In this document: piece by piece, positions 1-7,908 of the stretch
Position numbering within the stretch: position 1 is the stretch's first letter
How the letters are laid out: each line of letters starts with the position of its first letter
Source of the DNA: Psychrobacter sp. BI730
GTDB taxonomy: Bacteria > Pseudomonadota > Gammaproteobacteria > Pseudomonadales > Moraxellaceae
Length of the DNA stretch: 64,000 nt
Direction of reading: 5' to 3'
Assembly: GCF_013414195.1 (NCBI RefSeq)
Contig: NZ_JAATTV010000006.1
Span: forward strand, 124,001-188,000
The notes under the pieces: generated by a model
What the model was told of the DNA's origin: nothing
Databases searched by the model: none
Seen by the model: only the letters and a program-made list of their open reading frames with translations
Made by a program: the position numbers and the translations under genes

Positions 1-79
1 GTCTGGTATTTTAATTATCATGGGTGTAGTGATGGTAGCGTTAATCGCTAGCGTAAGCCGAATAAGTCAACGTCCATAG
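1..79 (+). CDS. C-terminal end of an unidentified membrane protein (partial)
   Basis: An open frame enters from the left edge (codons from position 2) and stops with TAG at 77-79. The 25 visible residues are a hydrophobic stretch rich in Ile, Val, Met and Leu, followed by a short basic tail ending SRISQRP. This looks like the last transmembrane helix and cytoplasmic tail of an inner-membrane transporter such as an MFS or DMT protein. The family cannot be named from so little sequence. It converges on the tRNA unit that follows. Confidence 0.6.
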   Translation, partial: SGILIIMGVVMVALIASVSRISQRP

Positions 80-163
80 CACTGGAACATTTGTATGCGG
101 GTTAAGAAGTGTTAGGTAGCACAGTAGCTATATAAACAATGTCTAAGCAAAATACGCAGACAC

Positions 164-194
164 AAAAAAACCTCAAACAATCTAATGCTTGAGG
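164..194 (-). terminator. Intrinsic terminator of the tRNA-Asp/Val unit
   Basis: Read on the minus strand, CCTCAAGC and GTTTGAGG form an 8-bp stem (one G-T pair allowed) around a loop of about 8 nt, followed by seven T. It lies about 40 nt beyond the 3' end of tRNA-Asp, in the right orientation to end the tRNA transcript. Confidence 0.8.
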
Positions 195-236
195 CGAAAC
201 TTGCTTAAACTCGAAAGTTTAAATTCGTTTTAAATA

Positions 237-313
237 TGGCGCAGCGGACGGGACTCGAACCCGCGACCCCCGGCGTGACAGGCCGGTATTCTAACCAACT
301 GAACTACCGCTGC
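237..313 (-). tRNA. tRNA-Asp (GTC)
   Basis: The minus strand folds as a complete 77-nt tRNA. The acceptor arms GCAGCGG and CCGCTGC pair, the T-loop GGTTCGAGTCC is canonical, the anticodon loop reads CTGTCAC (anticodon GTC), and CCA is encoded. It is the second gene of a two-tRNA transcript, 37 nt downstream of tRNA-Val. Confidence 0.97.
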
Positions 314-350
314 TTAGGTCTCTTAGCTTGTTTAGCCACTTGCTAAGAAG

Positions 351-426
351 TGGTGGGTGATGACGGATTCGAACCGCCGACATTCTGCGTGTAAGGCAGA
401 CGCTCTACCAACTGAGCTAATCACCC
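351..426 (-). tRNA. tRNA-Val (TAC)
   Basis: The minus strand folds as a 76-nt tRNA. It has acceptor GGGTGAT pairing with ATCACCC, a D-arm AGCTCAGTTGGTAGAGC, anticodon loop CTTACAC (anticodon TAC), T-loop GGTTCGAATCC and an encoded CCA end. It is the first gene of the two-tRNA unit and lies about 80 nt downstream of a near-consensus promoter. Confidence 0.97.
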
Positions 427-506
427 TTCGAACAATTGCTAGGCAATTTATTCAACATCAACTGAGCTCTTAAGTTTGTCACTAAGCTCCGTTGCTGTGG
501 GTGTGT

Positions 507-534
507 ATTATATAGATTTACAGTTGGGTGTCAA
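507..534 (-). promoter_or_regulatory. Sigma-70 promoter of the tRNA-Val/Asp unit
   Basis: On the minus strand a perfect TTGACA (529-534) and a perfect TATAAT (507-512) are separated by 16 bp. It is placed upstream of tRNA-Val with no gene between. Full consensus boxes fit a strong stable-RNA promoter. The tRNA-Leu promoter near 24.9 kb has the same architecture. Confidence 0.85.
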
Positions 535-652
535 ATGTTATTTTAATATTTTTAGAAAATAATTATAAATCGCACTTGTAATCTATCAAAAATAGCACTC
601 AAAGCCATGTATTATATAGCATTTCTAAAAGTACACTTATTATCATTACTTG

Positions 653-680
653 TTGTTTAGAGGTGAAAAGCTACTATACT
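653..680 (+). promoter_or_regulatory. Possible promoter of cls
   Basis: TTGTTT (653-658), a 16-bp spacer and TATACT (675-680) form a plausible sigma-70 promoter upstream of cls. The start point would fall near 687, inside the tandem 18-bp repeat. The -35 box is only half consensus, so this is tentative. Confidence 0.35.
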
Positions 681-715
681 ATGGATGCTTTGCTCGTTAT
701 GGATGCTTTATTCGT
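680..715 (+). repeat. Tandem 18-bp direct repeat upstream of cls, within a 15-codon leader ORF
   Basis: Two adjacent 18-bp copies, 680-697 and 698-715, both begin TATGGATGCTTT and end CGT, and differ at two positions. Because 18 is a multiple of three, the copies encode a repeated MDAL-V peptide. The frame starting with ATG at 681 runs 15 codons (MDALLVMDALFVEHG) and stops at TGA 726-728, which shares its A with the cls ATG (TGATG). Whether the leader is translated is unknown. Confidence 0.6.
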
Positions 716-727
716 TGAACACGGTTG

Positions 728-2365
728 ATGGAGGTCAATATAAACACTTTTGCTATTAAAGATACTTTTACTAGCTGGACCTGGGGAGACTTAGCGGGTC
801 TAGGTCTGGTGCTGCATATTGTACTTATGATAGTAATGACGCTGCGAGTAGTTTCTGTGCAGCGCAATATTGGCGTGTCTATTGCGTGGGTTGCGGTGCT
901 TTACACGTTGCCAGTATTTGGTTTTATTGCTTATATCCTGCTCGGTGAGCCGATGATTGGACGGCGCTATCGTGAACGCGTAGATCAAGCCAGCATCTTG
1001 ATGAACGATATGGCAAGGCGTGAGCATCTGATTTTTGATAAAGGGCAAGACTTATTACCAACCAACTACCGCGGTGTTAGCCAAATAGGAACGCGTTGGA
1101 CTGGGTTTGGTGTATTTCCCAATCATCAAATGCAGCTGTTGACGGATCCTGCTTCGATTTTTCAGCGTTTGATTGAAGATATCCATGCCGCCCAGCGTAT
1201 TGTCCTCATGGAATTTTATATTGTCTATCCAAAAGGACAGGTGCTAGAAGTCATAGAGGCGCTGTCTGTAGCGGCTCAGCGCGGCGTAGAGTGTCATATA
1301 TTGGCTGATAGTGTGGGCAGTTTTAGCTTTATTAATAGTAGCGTGCACCGCAAATTAGAAAAAGCAGGGGTTTATGTCCATCAGTCATTGCCAGTAGGGT
1401 TGTTTAAGACATTATTTAAACGTTCTGATTTGCGCAATCATCGTAAAATGGTGGTTATCGATGAACATATTGGCTATATCGGCAGCTTCAATCTGGTTGA
1501 TCCAAGGTTTTTTAAGCAAAATAAAAACGTTGGTCAATGGATTGATGTGGCGCTACGAACGACTAGCCAGCACTCAATTAGTATCAATACAGCGATGGCC
1601 AAGGTAATTGTTACCGACATCGGTGCTGAAAGTAATGACAATCTTGCCGAGCTGCATCAACGGGTTAATAACTATACTCGTAAGTTATATGTGATGCATC
1701 CGACCATCAATGATCTAAATAGCCGCGTGAAGGTATTGGCGGATACGATTGATGATCATGAGCAGCCAGATATAGGCGCCACCTCGATTGTCGTACCAAA
1801 GATGCCTGTCGTGGACAAAGTCTTGGCGCAGCTAATACCTTCAGCACCGCAGCTAACGGCTCATGTGATTTACAATACGTTAGTTTCTGTGATTCATCGT
1901 GCCAATAAGCGCATTCGCATTACCACACCTTATTTTGTCCCTGATGAGTCCCTATCGGGTGCGCTGACGATAGCGGCTAAGCGCGGCGTTGATGTGACGA
2001 TTATTGTTCCTGAAAAGGTGGATTCATTTTTGGTACAGCATGCTTCTCAGGCTTATTATCAAGAGTTGTTGGATGCTGGGGTAACGATTGCATTGTTTAG
2101 AGGTGGTTTGCTACACGCAAAAACAGTGGTTATCGATGATGATTACTGTTTATTTGGCACCGTCAATATTGATATGCGCAGCTTTTATCTAAATATGGAA
2201 GTCAGTTTGGCGATTTATACGCCAGAAATGGTTGCCCAAGTAGCGGACTGTCAGGAAGTCTATTTAGAAAACTGCCGAATCTTGGATAGTGATGAGTGGC
2301 AACAGCGTCATGGCTCAAAACGCTTGTTTGATAATGTCGTGCGCTTGTTCAGTCCTTTATTGTAG
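728..2365 (+). CDS. cls: Cardiolipin synthase (ClsA-type phospholipase D family)
   Basis: The protein condenses two phosphatidylglycerol molecules into cardiolipin at the inner membrane. It has 545 residues, as usual for ClsA. Two N-terminal transmembrane helices (about 22-42 and 50-72) precede two PLD domains. The HKD motifs are visible as NHRKMVVID near residue 237 and LHAKTVVID near residue 461, each followed by a GS/GTxN element. I chose ATG 728; TTG 725 is possible. GGAGGT lies just inside the ORF, and no good ribosome-binding site precedes the start. The ATG overlaps the stop of a 15-codon upstream ORF, which could couple translation. It is not obviously in an operon with the next gene. 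Confidence 0.95.
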   Translation: MEVNINTFAIKDTFTSWTWGDLAGLGLVLHIVLMIVMTLRVVSVQRNIGVSIAWVAVLYTLPVFGFIAYILLGEPMIGRRYRERVDQASILMNDMARREHLIFDKGQDLLPTNYRGVSQIGTRWTGFGVFPNHQMQLLTDPASIFQRLIEDIHAAQRIVLMEFYIVYPKGQVLEVIEALSVAAQRGVECHILADSVGSFSFINSSVHRKLEKAGVYVHQSLPVGLFKTLFKRSDLRNHRKMVVIDEHIGYIGSFNLVDPRFFKQNKNVGQWIDVALRTTSQHSISINTAMAKVIVTDIGAESNDNLAELHQRVNNYTRKLYVMHPTINDLNSRVKVLADTIDDHEQPDIGATSIVVPKMPVVDKVLAQLIPSAPQLTAHVIYNTLVSVIHRANKRIRITTPYFVPDESLSGALTIAAKRGVDVTIIVPEKVDSFLVQHASQAYYQELLDAGVTIALFRGGLLHAKTVVIDDDYCLFGTVNIDMRSFYLNMEVSLAIYTPEMVAQVADCQEVYLENCRILDSDEWQQRHGSKRLFDNVVRLFSPLL

Positions 2366-2484
2366 CACTCGGATTTTCAGGGTAAGGTAATCTACCAGTA
2401 CCGTTCTATTATTTTAGTAGTATTAGCACTTTTATAGCCTATGCTTTTTTGGTTTATCTATCTGTAAAGAGGACTCGCCTGTCT

Positions 2485-3927
2485 ATGTCTGCATCACCTT
2501 TAACGCCACTGGACTATATTGCAGAAGGCTATTGGCAAGATTTCTTAGCTGAGCGTCCTATTGCAGGTGGTATCGCCTACGAAACTGAGCTGCGCGCTTG
2601 TACGTTAGACGAGTCGCTTGAGAGTTTACAGCGTATCGATACGCTATTGTCCCAAGTGCGCCGAGATATGATCAAGAGTGGTATATGGGATGAGATGACG
2701 TTGCTGGTCGATGAACGCTATCGTAATTTTATGGTGTTTTTGGCGTTTTATGCAGGTCGTGTATTGGCACAGCAGTGGCAAAGCAAGTCACATTGGTATG
2801 GTCAGTTTGAGCTGCGTAAACGTTACCCTGAGCTAAAGTTGATCACTGATGATTTTTATCAGCATATGGCAGTCGGTTATGATAATGATAGCGTGGTTAA
2901 AGAGCACTTATTTTTTGCACTAGAGCCAATAGGGCTACGTCTGTTTGGTCATATTGATCGGCAGTTTGACGCAGTACAAGGCGGACAAGTAGAGAGTGGG
3001 TTGTATCAAGCGGTTAGCCTTAGACTACCAACTACTTTAAGCAACGATGTTCATTCAGTGCCTGAATTAACAGCGGATAAAGTAACAACGCATAAAGCAA
3101 CCACTCATCAAGTCACTGAAAGCATCGTTCCGAGCGCAGATTTAAATACGCATATCGGTACTATCCAATTAAATGCTCCTCTTAACAAGCCAGAGGAAGT
3201 ATCGATAGGAGCTGAGCATAACCAAGCAAACGTAGTGCCTCCTGAGTCTGAGAATTCAATAAAGCCTGAGCTGACTAAAGTAGCGCAACCAACGGCTAAG
3301 CCTGCGTCACCTGTAAAAAACACATCAACGCCAGAGATGTTTACGCAACTGCTCGTAGAGTTAGATGAGATAACGGTGCCACAACCAACTGGTGATGTGC
3401 AATATCAGCAAGCACGCAAAGTATTAGATCAGTTCGAGCAGCATATTGCCAAACAGAACAAATCTCGTCGCCAAGTTATATTTTCAGATGATCATATCGC
3501 AGCAAAAAACAAAGCGTTGCTATTACTACAAGCGGCTGCTGAAGATGGTAATACAGCGGCTATGTTACGTTTGGCCATGTATGAATTGTTAGGTGAAGGT
3601 TTGACAGCGGACAGTGACAATCAAAAAAAATCTGGCGTAGATTGGGTTAATCAAGCCGCCAGCAAAAACGACAGCCGTGCTCAGCGTCTACTCAGTAAAA
3701 TGTATTATCAAGGAGTAGGGGTGTCTCAAGATATAGATAGCGGTAAATACTGGTTAGAGCAGGCAGCGGATAATGGTCATGCAGAAGCGGCCAATCTGGT
3801 CAAGCAATGGCAGCAAGCAGAAGTGCTGCTGACCACACAGAAGCAAGAGCAGCATAGCACCAAGCGTTATCAGCTGTTAATCGGCGCAATCATTGCAGTC
3901 GCTTTATTGATAATAGTCATTATCTAA
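2485..3927 (+). CDS. Sel1-repeat protein with a C-terminal membrane anchor
   Basis: The function is unknown. The 480-residue protein has three parts. An N-terminal globular domain of about 180 residues, rich in Trp, Tyr and Phe, matches no family I recognise. A Thr/Ala/Pro-rich linker follows (about 185-290). The C-terminal part holds at least two Sel1-like repeats (AAEDGNTAAMLRLAMYELLG and SRAQRLLSKMYYQGVGVSQD segments) and ends in one transmembrane helix (YQLLIGAIIAVALLIIVII) at the very C-terminus. There is no signal peptide, so it looks tail-anchored with the repeats facing the cytoplasm. ATG 2485 is preferred because AAGAGGA lies 11 nt upstream; an upstream TTG at 2449 is possible. Sel1 repeats usually mediate protein-protein contacts. 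Confidence 0.85.
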   Translation: MSASPLTPLDYIAEGYWQDFLAERPIAGGIAYETELRACTLDESLESLQRIDTLLSQVRRDMIKSGIWDEMTLLVDERYRNFMVFLAFYAGRVLAQQWQSKSHWYGQFELRKRYPELKLITDDFYQHMAVGYDNDSVVKEHLFFALEPIGLRLFGHIDRQFDAVQGGQVESGLYQAVSLRLPTTLSNDVHSVPELTADKVTTHKATTHQVTESIVPSADLNTHIGTIQLNAPLNKPEEVSIGAEHNQANVVPPESENSIKPELTKVAQPTAKPASPVKNTSTPEMFTQLLVELDEITVPQPTGDVQYQQARKVLDQFEQHIAKQNKSRRQVIFSDDHIAAKNKALLLLQAAAEDGNTAAMLRLAMYELLGEGLTADSDNQKKSGVDWVNQAASKNDSRAQRLLSKMYYQGVGVSQDIDSGKYWLEQAADNGHAEAANLVKQWQQAEVLLTTQKQEQHSTKRYQLLIGAIIAVALLIIVII

Positions 3928-4059
3928 CCATCGTTATCTAATAACTATTTACTCAGTAACTTTTTAAAAGCTTATTGTTACAGCTTAAATTCAGGTAGAA
4001 TTGGCGCGCTTTACCTTTACCCTTTTATTGTTTGATTCATAACTAATTTGGGCTGTTCC

Positions 4060-5616
4060 ATGCCATCATCTAATACCCCGTCTGACCACTCTGCAAATCC
4101 AATTGGCCCTGTATCATCGCCTAATCGTGCGGTATATGAGACACCTTTATATTATCAGTCTCTTATTGGGCTGCTAAAGCCACTATATCGTCTGCAAGTA
4201 TGGCGTCGATCTCATAAAAACGACAACTATCAGCAGGAAATTGATCAGCGTTTCGGTAAGCAGTATCCACCGCGTCCAGTGGTCAATGCTGATATCGATA
4301 AAGGGGTGATTTGGTGCCACGCAGTCTCATTAGGCGAAACCAATACGGTTGCGCCTTTACTGGATATGTTATTGGTTAATGGCTATCAGATATGGTTGAC
4401 CAATACGACTCAGACAGGTTTTGCTCGTGGCGCTAGTCGTTTTGCAGAAAAGATAGCTCAGGGTCAGATGAGTCATAGTTATGTGCCAGTCGACAGCCCT
4501 GCTGTGATCGAGACTTTCTTAACGCATGTGCAGCCGATCGCTGCACTGTTTGTAGAAACAGAGCTATGGGCAAACATCTTGACCAAATTATCCCAGCACC
4601 GTATTCCAAGTATTCTAGTCAATGGTCGACTATCTGCTTCTTCTTTTCAGAGCTATCAAAAAATTGGTGCAGTCAGCGCCAGCATGATGAAAAATCTTTC
4701 TTTAATTATTGCGCAAGACAGTGACTCTGCTAAACGCTTTAGGCGACTAGGGGCTAGTAGCGCCCAAATTCGCGTAGCAGGCTCATTAAAGTGGGTAATC
4801 AATGCGTCCACAACTAATGACAAAGCGGTAGAAGATAACAGTATTCATAGTAAGAAAGCTGATCTGCGAGCAGAGTTTGGTATAGCAGATCGTCCTGTGT
4901 GGGTAGCTGCGAGTACTCATGATGGTGAAGAGGCAGCAGCGTTGTCATTGCAGCAGCAACTATTGTCTCAAACGACATTAGCAGATACGTTGCTTGTTAT
5001 CGTTCCTAGGCATCCTGAGCGTTTTGATGCAGTAGCAGAACTCATTCAGAAAACTGGGTTAAATATGGCTCGGCGCAGTGATGGGGAGGCGATTGATGCA
5101 GATACGCAAGTCTATCTAGCAGATAGTATGGGTGAGATGATGACTTGGTATACAGTGGCAAATGTAGCGTTTGTGGGCGGCTCGCTGGTAGATATTGGTG
5201 GGCATAATCCAGTAGAGCCTGCAAGTGTGGCCACGCCTGTATTGATGGGGCGTCATACTCAGTCTTGCCAAAATGTGATAGATAAATTGGCTAGCGTAGG
5301 CGCTTTATATCAGCCAAATAATGACTTCTATCGTCCAATTGAGTCAAATAACTCAAGTAGTTCGGATGCACAGATAGTCATTGATGATCGGTTAAAGACT
5401 AATAAAAAATCCTCTCGTAAGAAAACAGTTTATAATCGTGAAGATGCTGTTAGCATTTATACGCAGCTGGAGACTTGGCTGTGCAATTTGCCATTGGCCG
5501 CGCAGGCTGGGCAAGCTGGCGAGCAAATGACGATACAGCAGCAAGCGGTATTGACCCGTCAATTTACTATGATTGAAGACGCAATCGAGCTGTCTTCTAA
5601 CCAAGATAGCTTATGA
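4060..5616 (+). CDS. waaA: 3-deoxy-D-manno-octulosonic acid (Kdo) transferase
   Basis: WaaA transfers Kdo from CMP-Kdo to lipid IVA on the inner face of the cytoplasmic membrane, the first inner-core step of lipooligosaccharide synthesis. The 518-residue protein is about 90 longer than E. coli WaaA. It has a Ser/Asn-rich N-terminal extension of about 25 residues and a low-complexity insertion near 430-465. Family signatures include IWCHAVSLGET (near residue 88, with the presumed catalytic Glu), IVPRHPERF, and the GT30 donor-site segment FVGGSLVDIGGHNPVEPA. ATG 4060 is chosen over an upstream TTG at 4048; neither has a clear ribosome-binding site. Its stop overlaps the rsmE start (ATGA), so the two are translationally coupled. 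Confidence 0.95.
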   Translation: MPSSNTPSDHSANPIGPVSSPNRAVYETPLYYQSLIGLLKPLYRLQVWRRSHKNDNYQQEIDQRFGKQYPPRPVVNADIDKGVIWCHAVSLGETNTVAPLLDMLLVNGYQIWLTNTTQTGFARGASRFAEKIAQGQMSHSYVPVDSPAVIETFLTHVQPIAALFVETELWANILTKLSQHRIPSILVNGRLSASSFQSYQKIGAVSASMMKNLSLIIAQDSDSAKRFRRLGASSAQIRVAGSLKWVINASTTNDKAVEDNSIHSKKADLRAEFGIADRPVWVAASTHDGEEAAALSLQQQLLSQTTLADTLLVIVPRHPERFDAVAELIQKTGLNMARRSDGEAIDADTQVYLADSMGEMMTWYTVANVAFVGGSLVDIGGHNPVEPASVATPVLMGRHTQSCQNVIDKLASVGALYQPNNDFYRPIESNNSSSSDAQIVIDDRLKTNKKSSRKKTVYNREDAVSIYTQLETWLCNLPLAAQAGQAGEQMTIQQQAVLTRQFTMIEDAIELSSNQDSL

Positions 5617-6335
5617 ACTGTATATTATTGCCCGCTAAAAACTTCTCAGTAGACACAGCGAACATCGATGCCTTGTCTCAAGTCAGCCATGTGACTAAAG
5701 TGCTGGGCGCAAAAGTCGGTGATACGCTTAAAATTGGCCAAATCGGCGGCAATCTTGGTACTGCTGTTATCGAAGATATTACCTCTAATAGCATTCAGTT
5801 AAGTAACGTTCAGCTCAATACTGTGCCGCCTGCCAAATTGGATCTGACTGTTATTTTGGCGTTACCACGTCCTAAGGTGCTACGGCGGTTGATCATGGAT
5901 ATGACGGCGCTTGGTGTACGCGATATCATTCTTATCAATAGCTACCGTACCCAAAAAAGCTATTGGCAAAGCCCAATGCTTGAGCGGATTGACGAGTTTG
6001 TATTAGAAGGTCTGCAACAAAGCATCGATACGATCGTTCCTAGTATTACGCTACAAAAACGTTTTAAGCCATTTGTCGAAGACTCACTTGGAAGCCTAAT
6101 AAGCAGTCAAGCGATTGTCGCGCATCCTTATAGTCAGCAGTCCTTTTCTGAATTTTTACAACAGCAACCATCACGAGAGCTACCAAATCTAGTCTGTATA
6201 GGCGCTGAAGGTGGTTGGGTTGACTATGAGATAGAGCTGTTGTTAGCTCAAGGCTGCACGCCTGTACATATAGGTTCTCGTATCTTGCGCACGGAAGCTG
6301 CGGTCAATGCAATTCTAGGACAATGGCTGCTTTAG
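5613..6335 (+). CDS. rsmE: 16S rRNA (uracil-1498-N3)-methyltransferase RsmE
   Basis: RsmE is a SPOUT methyltransferase that makes m3U1498 in 16S rRNA using S-adenosylmethionine. The 240-residue length is normal. An N-terminal PUA-like domain (1-70) is followed by the SPOUT domain. Its knot motifs are visible near the C-terminus as CIGAEGGWVDYEIELL and GSRILRTEAAVNAIL. The start overlaps the waaA stop by 4 nt. Pairing with a lipooligosaccharide gene appears to reflect shared expression rather than a shared pathway. Confidence 0.95.
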   Translation: MNCILLPAKNFSVDTANIDALSQVSHVTKVLGAKVGDTLKIGQIGGNLGTAVIEDITSNSIQLSNVQLNTVPPAKLDLTVILALPRPKVLRRLIMDMTALGVRDIILINSYRTQKSYWQSPMLERIDEFVLEGLQQSIDTIVPSITLQKRFKPFVEDSLGSLISSQAIVAHPYSQQSFSEFLQQQPSRELPNLVCIGAEGGWVDYEIELLLAQGCTPVHIGSRILRTEAAVNAILGQWLL

Positions 6336-6599
6336 ATGGATACTAAAACGCGTCGCTAGACCAAATTATTGAAAGAGCTGGTGAAAAATAGTTCTTAAAA
6401 ATCAATGCTAAAGACTCATTAAAGGTATATTTACCAGTTAAACAAATGTATTGATAATTAATCTCACTTCCATTAGTATGTTGCTTTGACATATTATGGC
6501 CTGATTACTGCTAGCGTTTAGCCAGTCATCGTTATAATCACTGTTATTTTGTCTCACCATCCGTCTTACTTTTTTTACAGCATTACTATGGGGAAAACC

Positions 6600-7724
6600 A
6601 TGTCATTGAACGCTATCAGCGCTAATCTAACCTCTACGAAGCTTATCCTACCTGCAGCCGTATTTGGCATGATGTTGGGTTTGGCAGGTTGTAGTAATTC
6701 TTCAACCACAGAAGAGAGCGTAGAAGTAGAGTCAACAGAAACAGGTGCTGAGCAGCAAGCAGCAACTGACGAAGCTACGACTGCTGATGGTCAGACAATT
6801 ACTATCTACTCATCACGTAATGAGCAGCTGATTAAGCCATTGTTAGATCGCTATACTGAGCAAACAGGTGTAAAAGTTGAACTGGTTACAGACCAAACTG
6901 GGCCTTTGATGGCACGTCTAAAAGCTGAAGGTCAGAATACTCCTGCTGATATGCTATTGACCGTTGACGCTGGTAACTTATGGCAAGCTGCAGAGCAAGG
7001 CCTATTACAGCCAGTAACGTCTACTGTGTTAGAAGCCAACGTCCCTGCAAAATACCGTGATCCAAAAGGTCAATGGACAGGTCTGTCACTACGTGCACGT
7101 ACTATCTTTTATGACCCAAGCAAAGTCACTGCTGACCAGCTATCTACTTATGCAGATTTAGCCGATCCAAAATGGAAAGGCAAATTATGCTTACGTACTT
7201 CTAAAAAGGTCTATAACCAATCGCTTGTCGCTAGCATGATGGAGCATTTGGGCGAAGAGAAGACCGAAGCAGTTATTAAAGGGTGGGTTGATAACCTAGC
7301 GACTGATGTGTTCAGTGACGACGTTGCGATGTTAGAAGCTATCGCTGCTGGTCAGTGTGAAGTAGGTATTGCCAATAGCTACTACTATGGTCGTCTATTG
7401 GACGAGAAACCAAACTTCCCTGTTAAAATATTCTGGGCAAACCAAGATACGACTGGTACGCACGTAAACATCTCAGGCGCTGGCGTGGTTGCAGGTTCAG
7501 ACAATCCAGATGGTACGCTTAAACTGATAGAGTGGTTGTCATCTGATGAGGCACAAGGTCTTTATGCCAGCTCTGACAAAGAATTCCCAGTAAAAGTAGG
7601 TATCGATGAGTCAGACATGCTCAGATCATGGGGCGAGTTCAAAAAAGACGATATCAATGTACAGAAATTCGGTGAACTACAAACTCAAGCTATCCAAATG
7701 ATGGATAAAGCGGGTTATAAATAA
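6600..7724 (+). CDS. fbpA: Ferric iron ABC transporter, substrate-binding lipoprotein
   Basis: FbpA-family protein that captures Fe3+ in the periplasm and delivers it to the FbpB permease. It has 374 residues from ATG 6600, preceded by GGGGA 5 nt upstream. The signal peptide has a lipobox LAGC with Cys at residue 31, so this is a lipoprotein, followed by an acidic Glu/Thr linker. The binding domain begins ITIYSSRNEQLIKPLLDRY. It contains the Tyr cluster YYYGRLLD, which corresponds to the tandem Tyr iron ligands of the FbpA/FutA family. It is followed by permease and ATPase genes. Fur control is likely, but I find only a weak half-site GATAAT near 6452 and no convincing Fur box. Confidence 0.93.
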   Translation: MSLNAISANLTSTKLILPAAVFGMMLGLAGCSNSSTTEESVEVESTETGAEQQAATDEATTADGQTITIYSSRNEQLIKPLLDRYTEQTGVKVELVTDQTGPLMARLKAEGQNTPADMLLTVDAGNLWQAAEQGLLQPVTSTVLEANVPAKYRDPKGQWTGLSLRARTIFYDPSKVTADQLSTYADLADPKWKGKLCLRTSKKVYNQSLVASMMEHLGEEKTEAVIKGWVDNLATDVFSDDVAMLEAIAAGQCEVGIANSYYYGRLLDEKPNFPVKIFWANQDTTGTHVNISGAGVVAGSDNPDGTLKLIEWLSSDEAQGLYASSDKEFPVKVGIDESDMLRSWGEFKKDDINVQKFGELQTQAIQMMDKAGYK

Positions 7725-7743
7725 GGGGTCGCCAGTAATACTG

Positions 7744-7866
7744 ATACCAATCTTAAAATCATAACTTTTAGGCAATAGCTTTTAAACAAAAGCTTTTACA
7801 GAATGTGTTCAAAGGTTAGCTATTACAGATGAGTTATTTGGGTAATGACGATTTTAAGGTTGGTAT
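7744..7866. mobile_element. MITE-like palindromic element between fbpA and fbpB
   Basis: A 123-bp non-coding element is bounded by 17-bp inverted repeats, ATACCAATCTTAAAATC at 7744-7760 and the complement of ATACCAACCTTAAAATC at 7850-7866 (one mismatch). The symmetry continues inward, with ATAACT and AATAGCT blocks present on both arms at different offsets. There is no ORF. It resembles a miniature inverted-repeat element. As RNA it could fold into a long hairpin between the binding-protein and permease genes. Confidence 0.7.
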
Positions 7867-7908
7867 AAGCTTACAAGGTCTCTATACGTATGACACGGTA
7901 ATGATAAT

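Noticed and set aside
6440..6475. Possible Fur box upstream of fbpA (GATAAT-TAATCT)
   Set aside because: Only one hexamer fits the consensus; the rest of the 19-bp site does not. Fur control is plausible on functional grounds but is not shown by the sequence.
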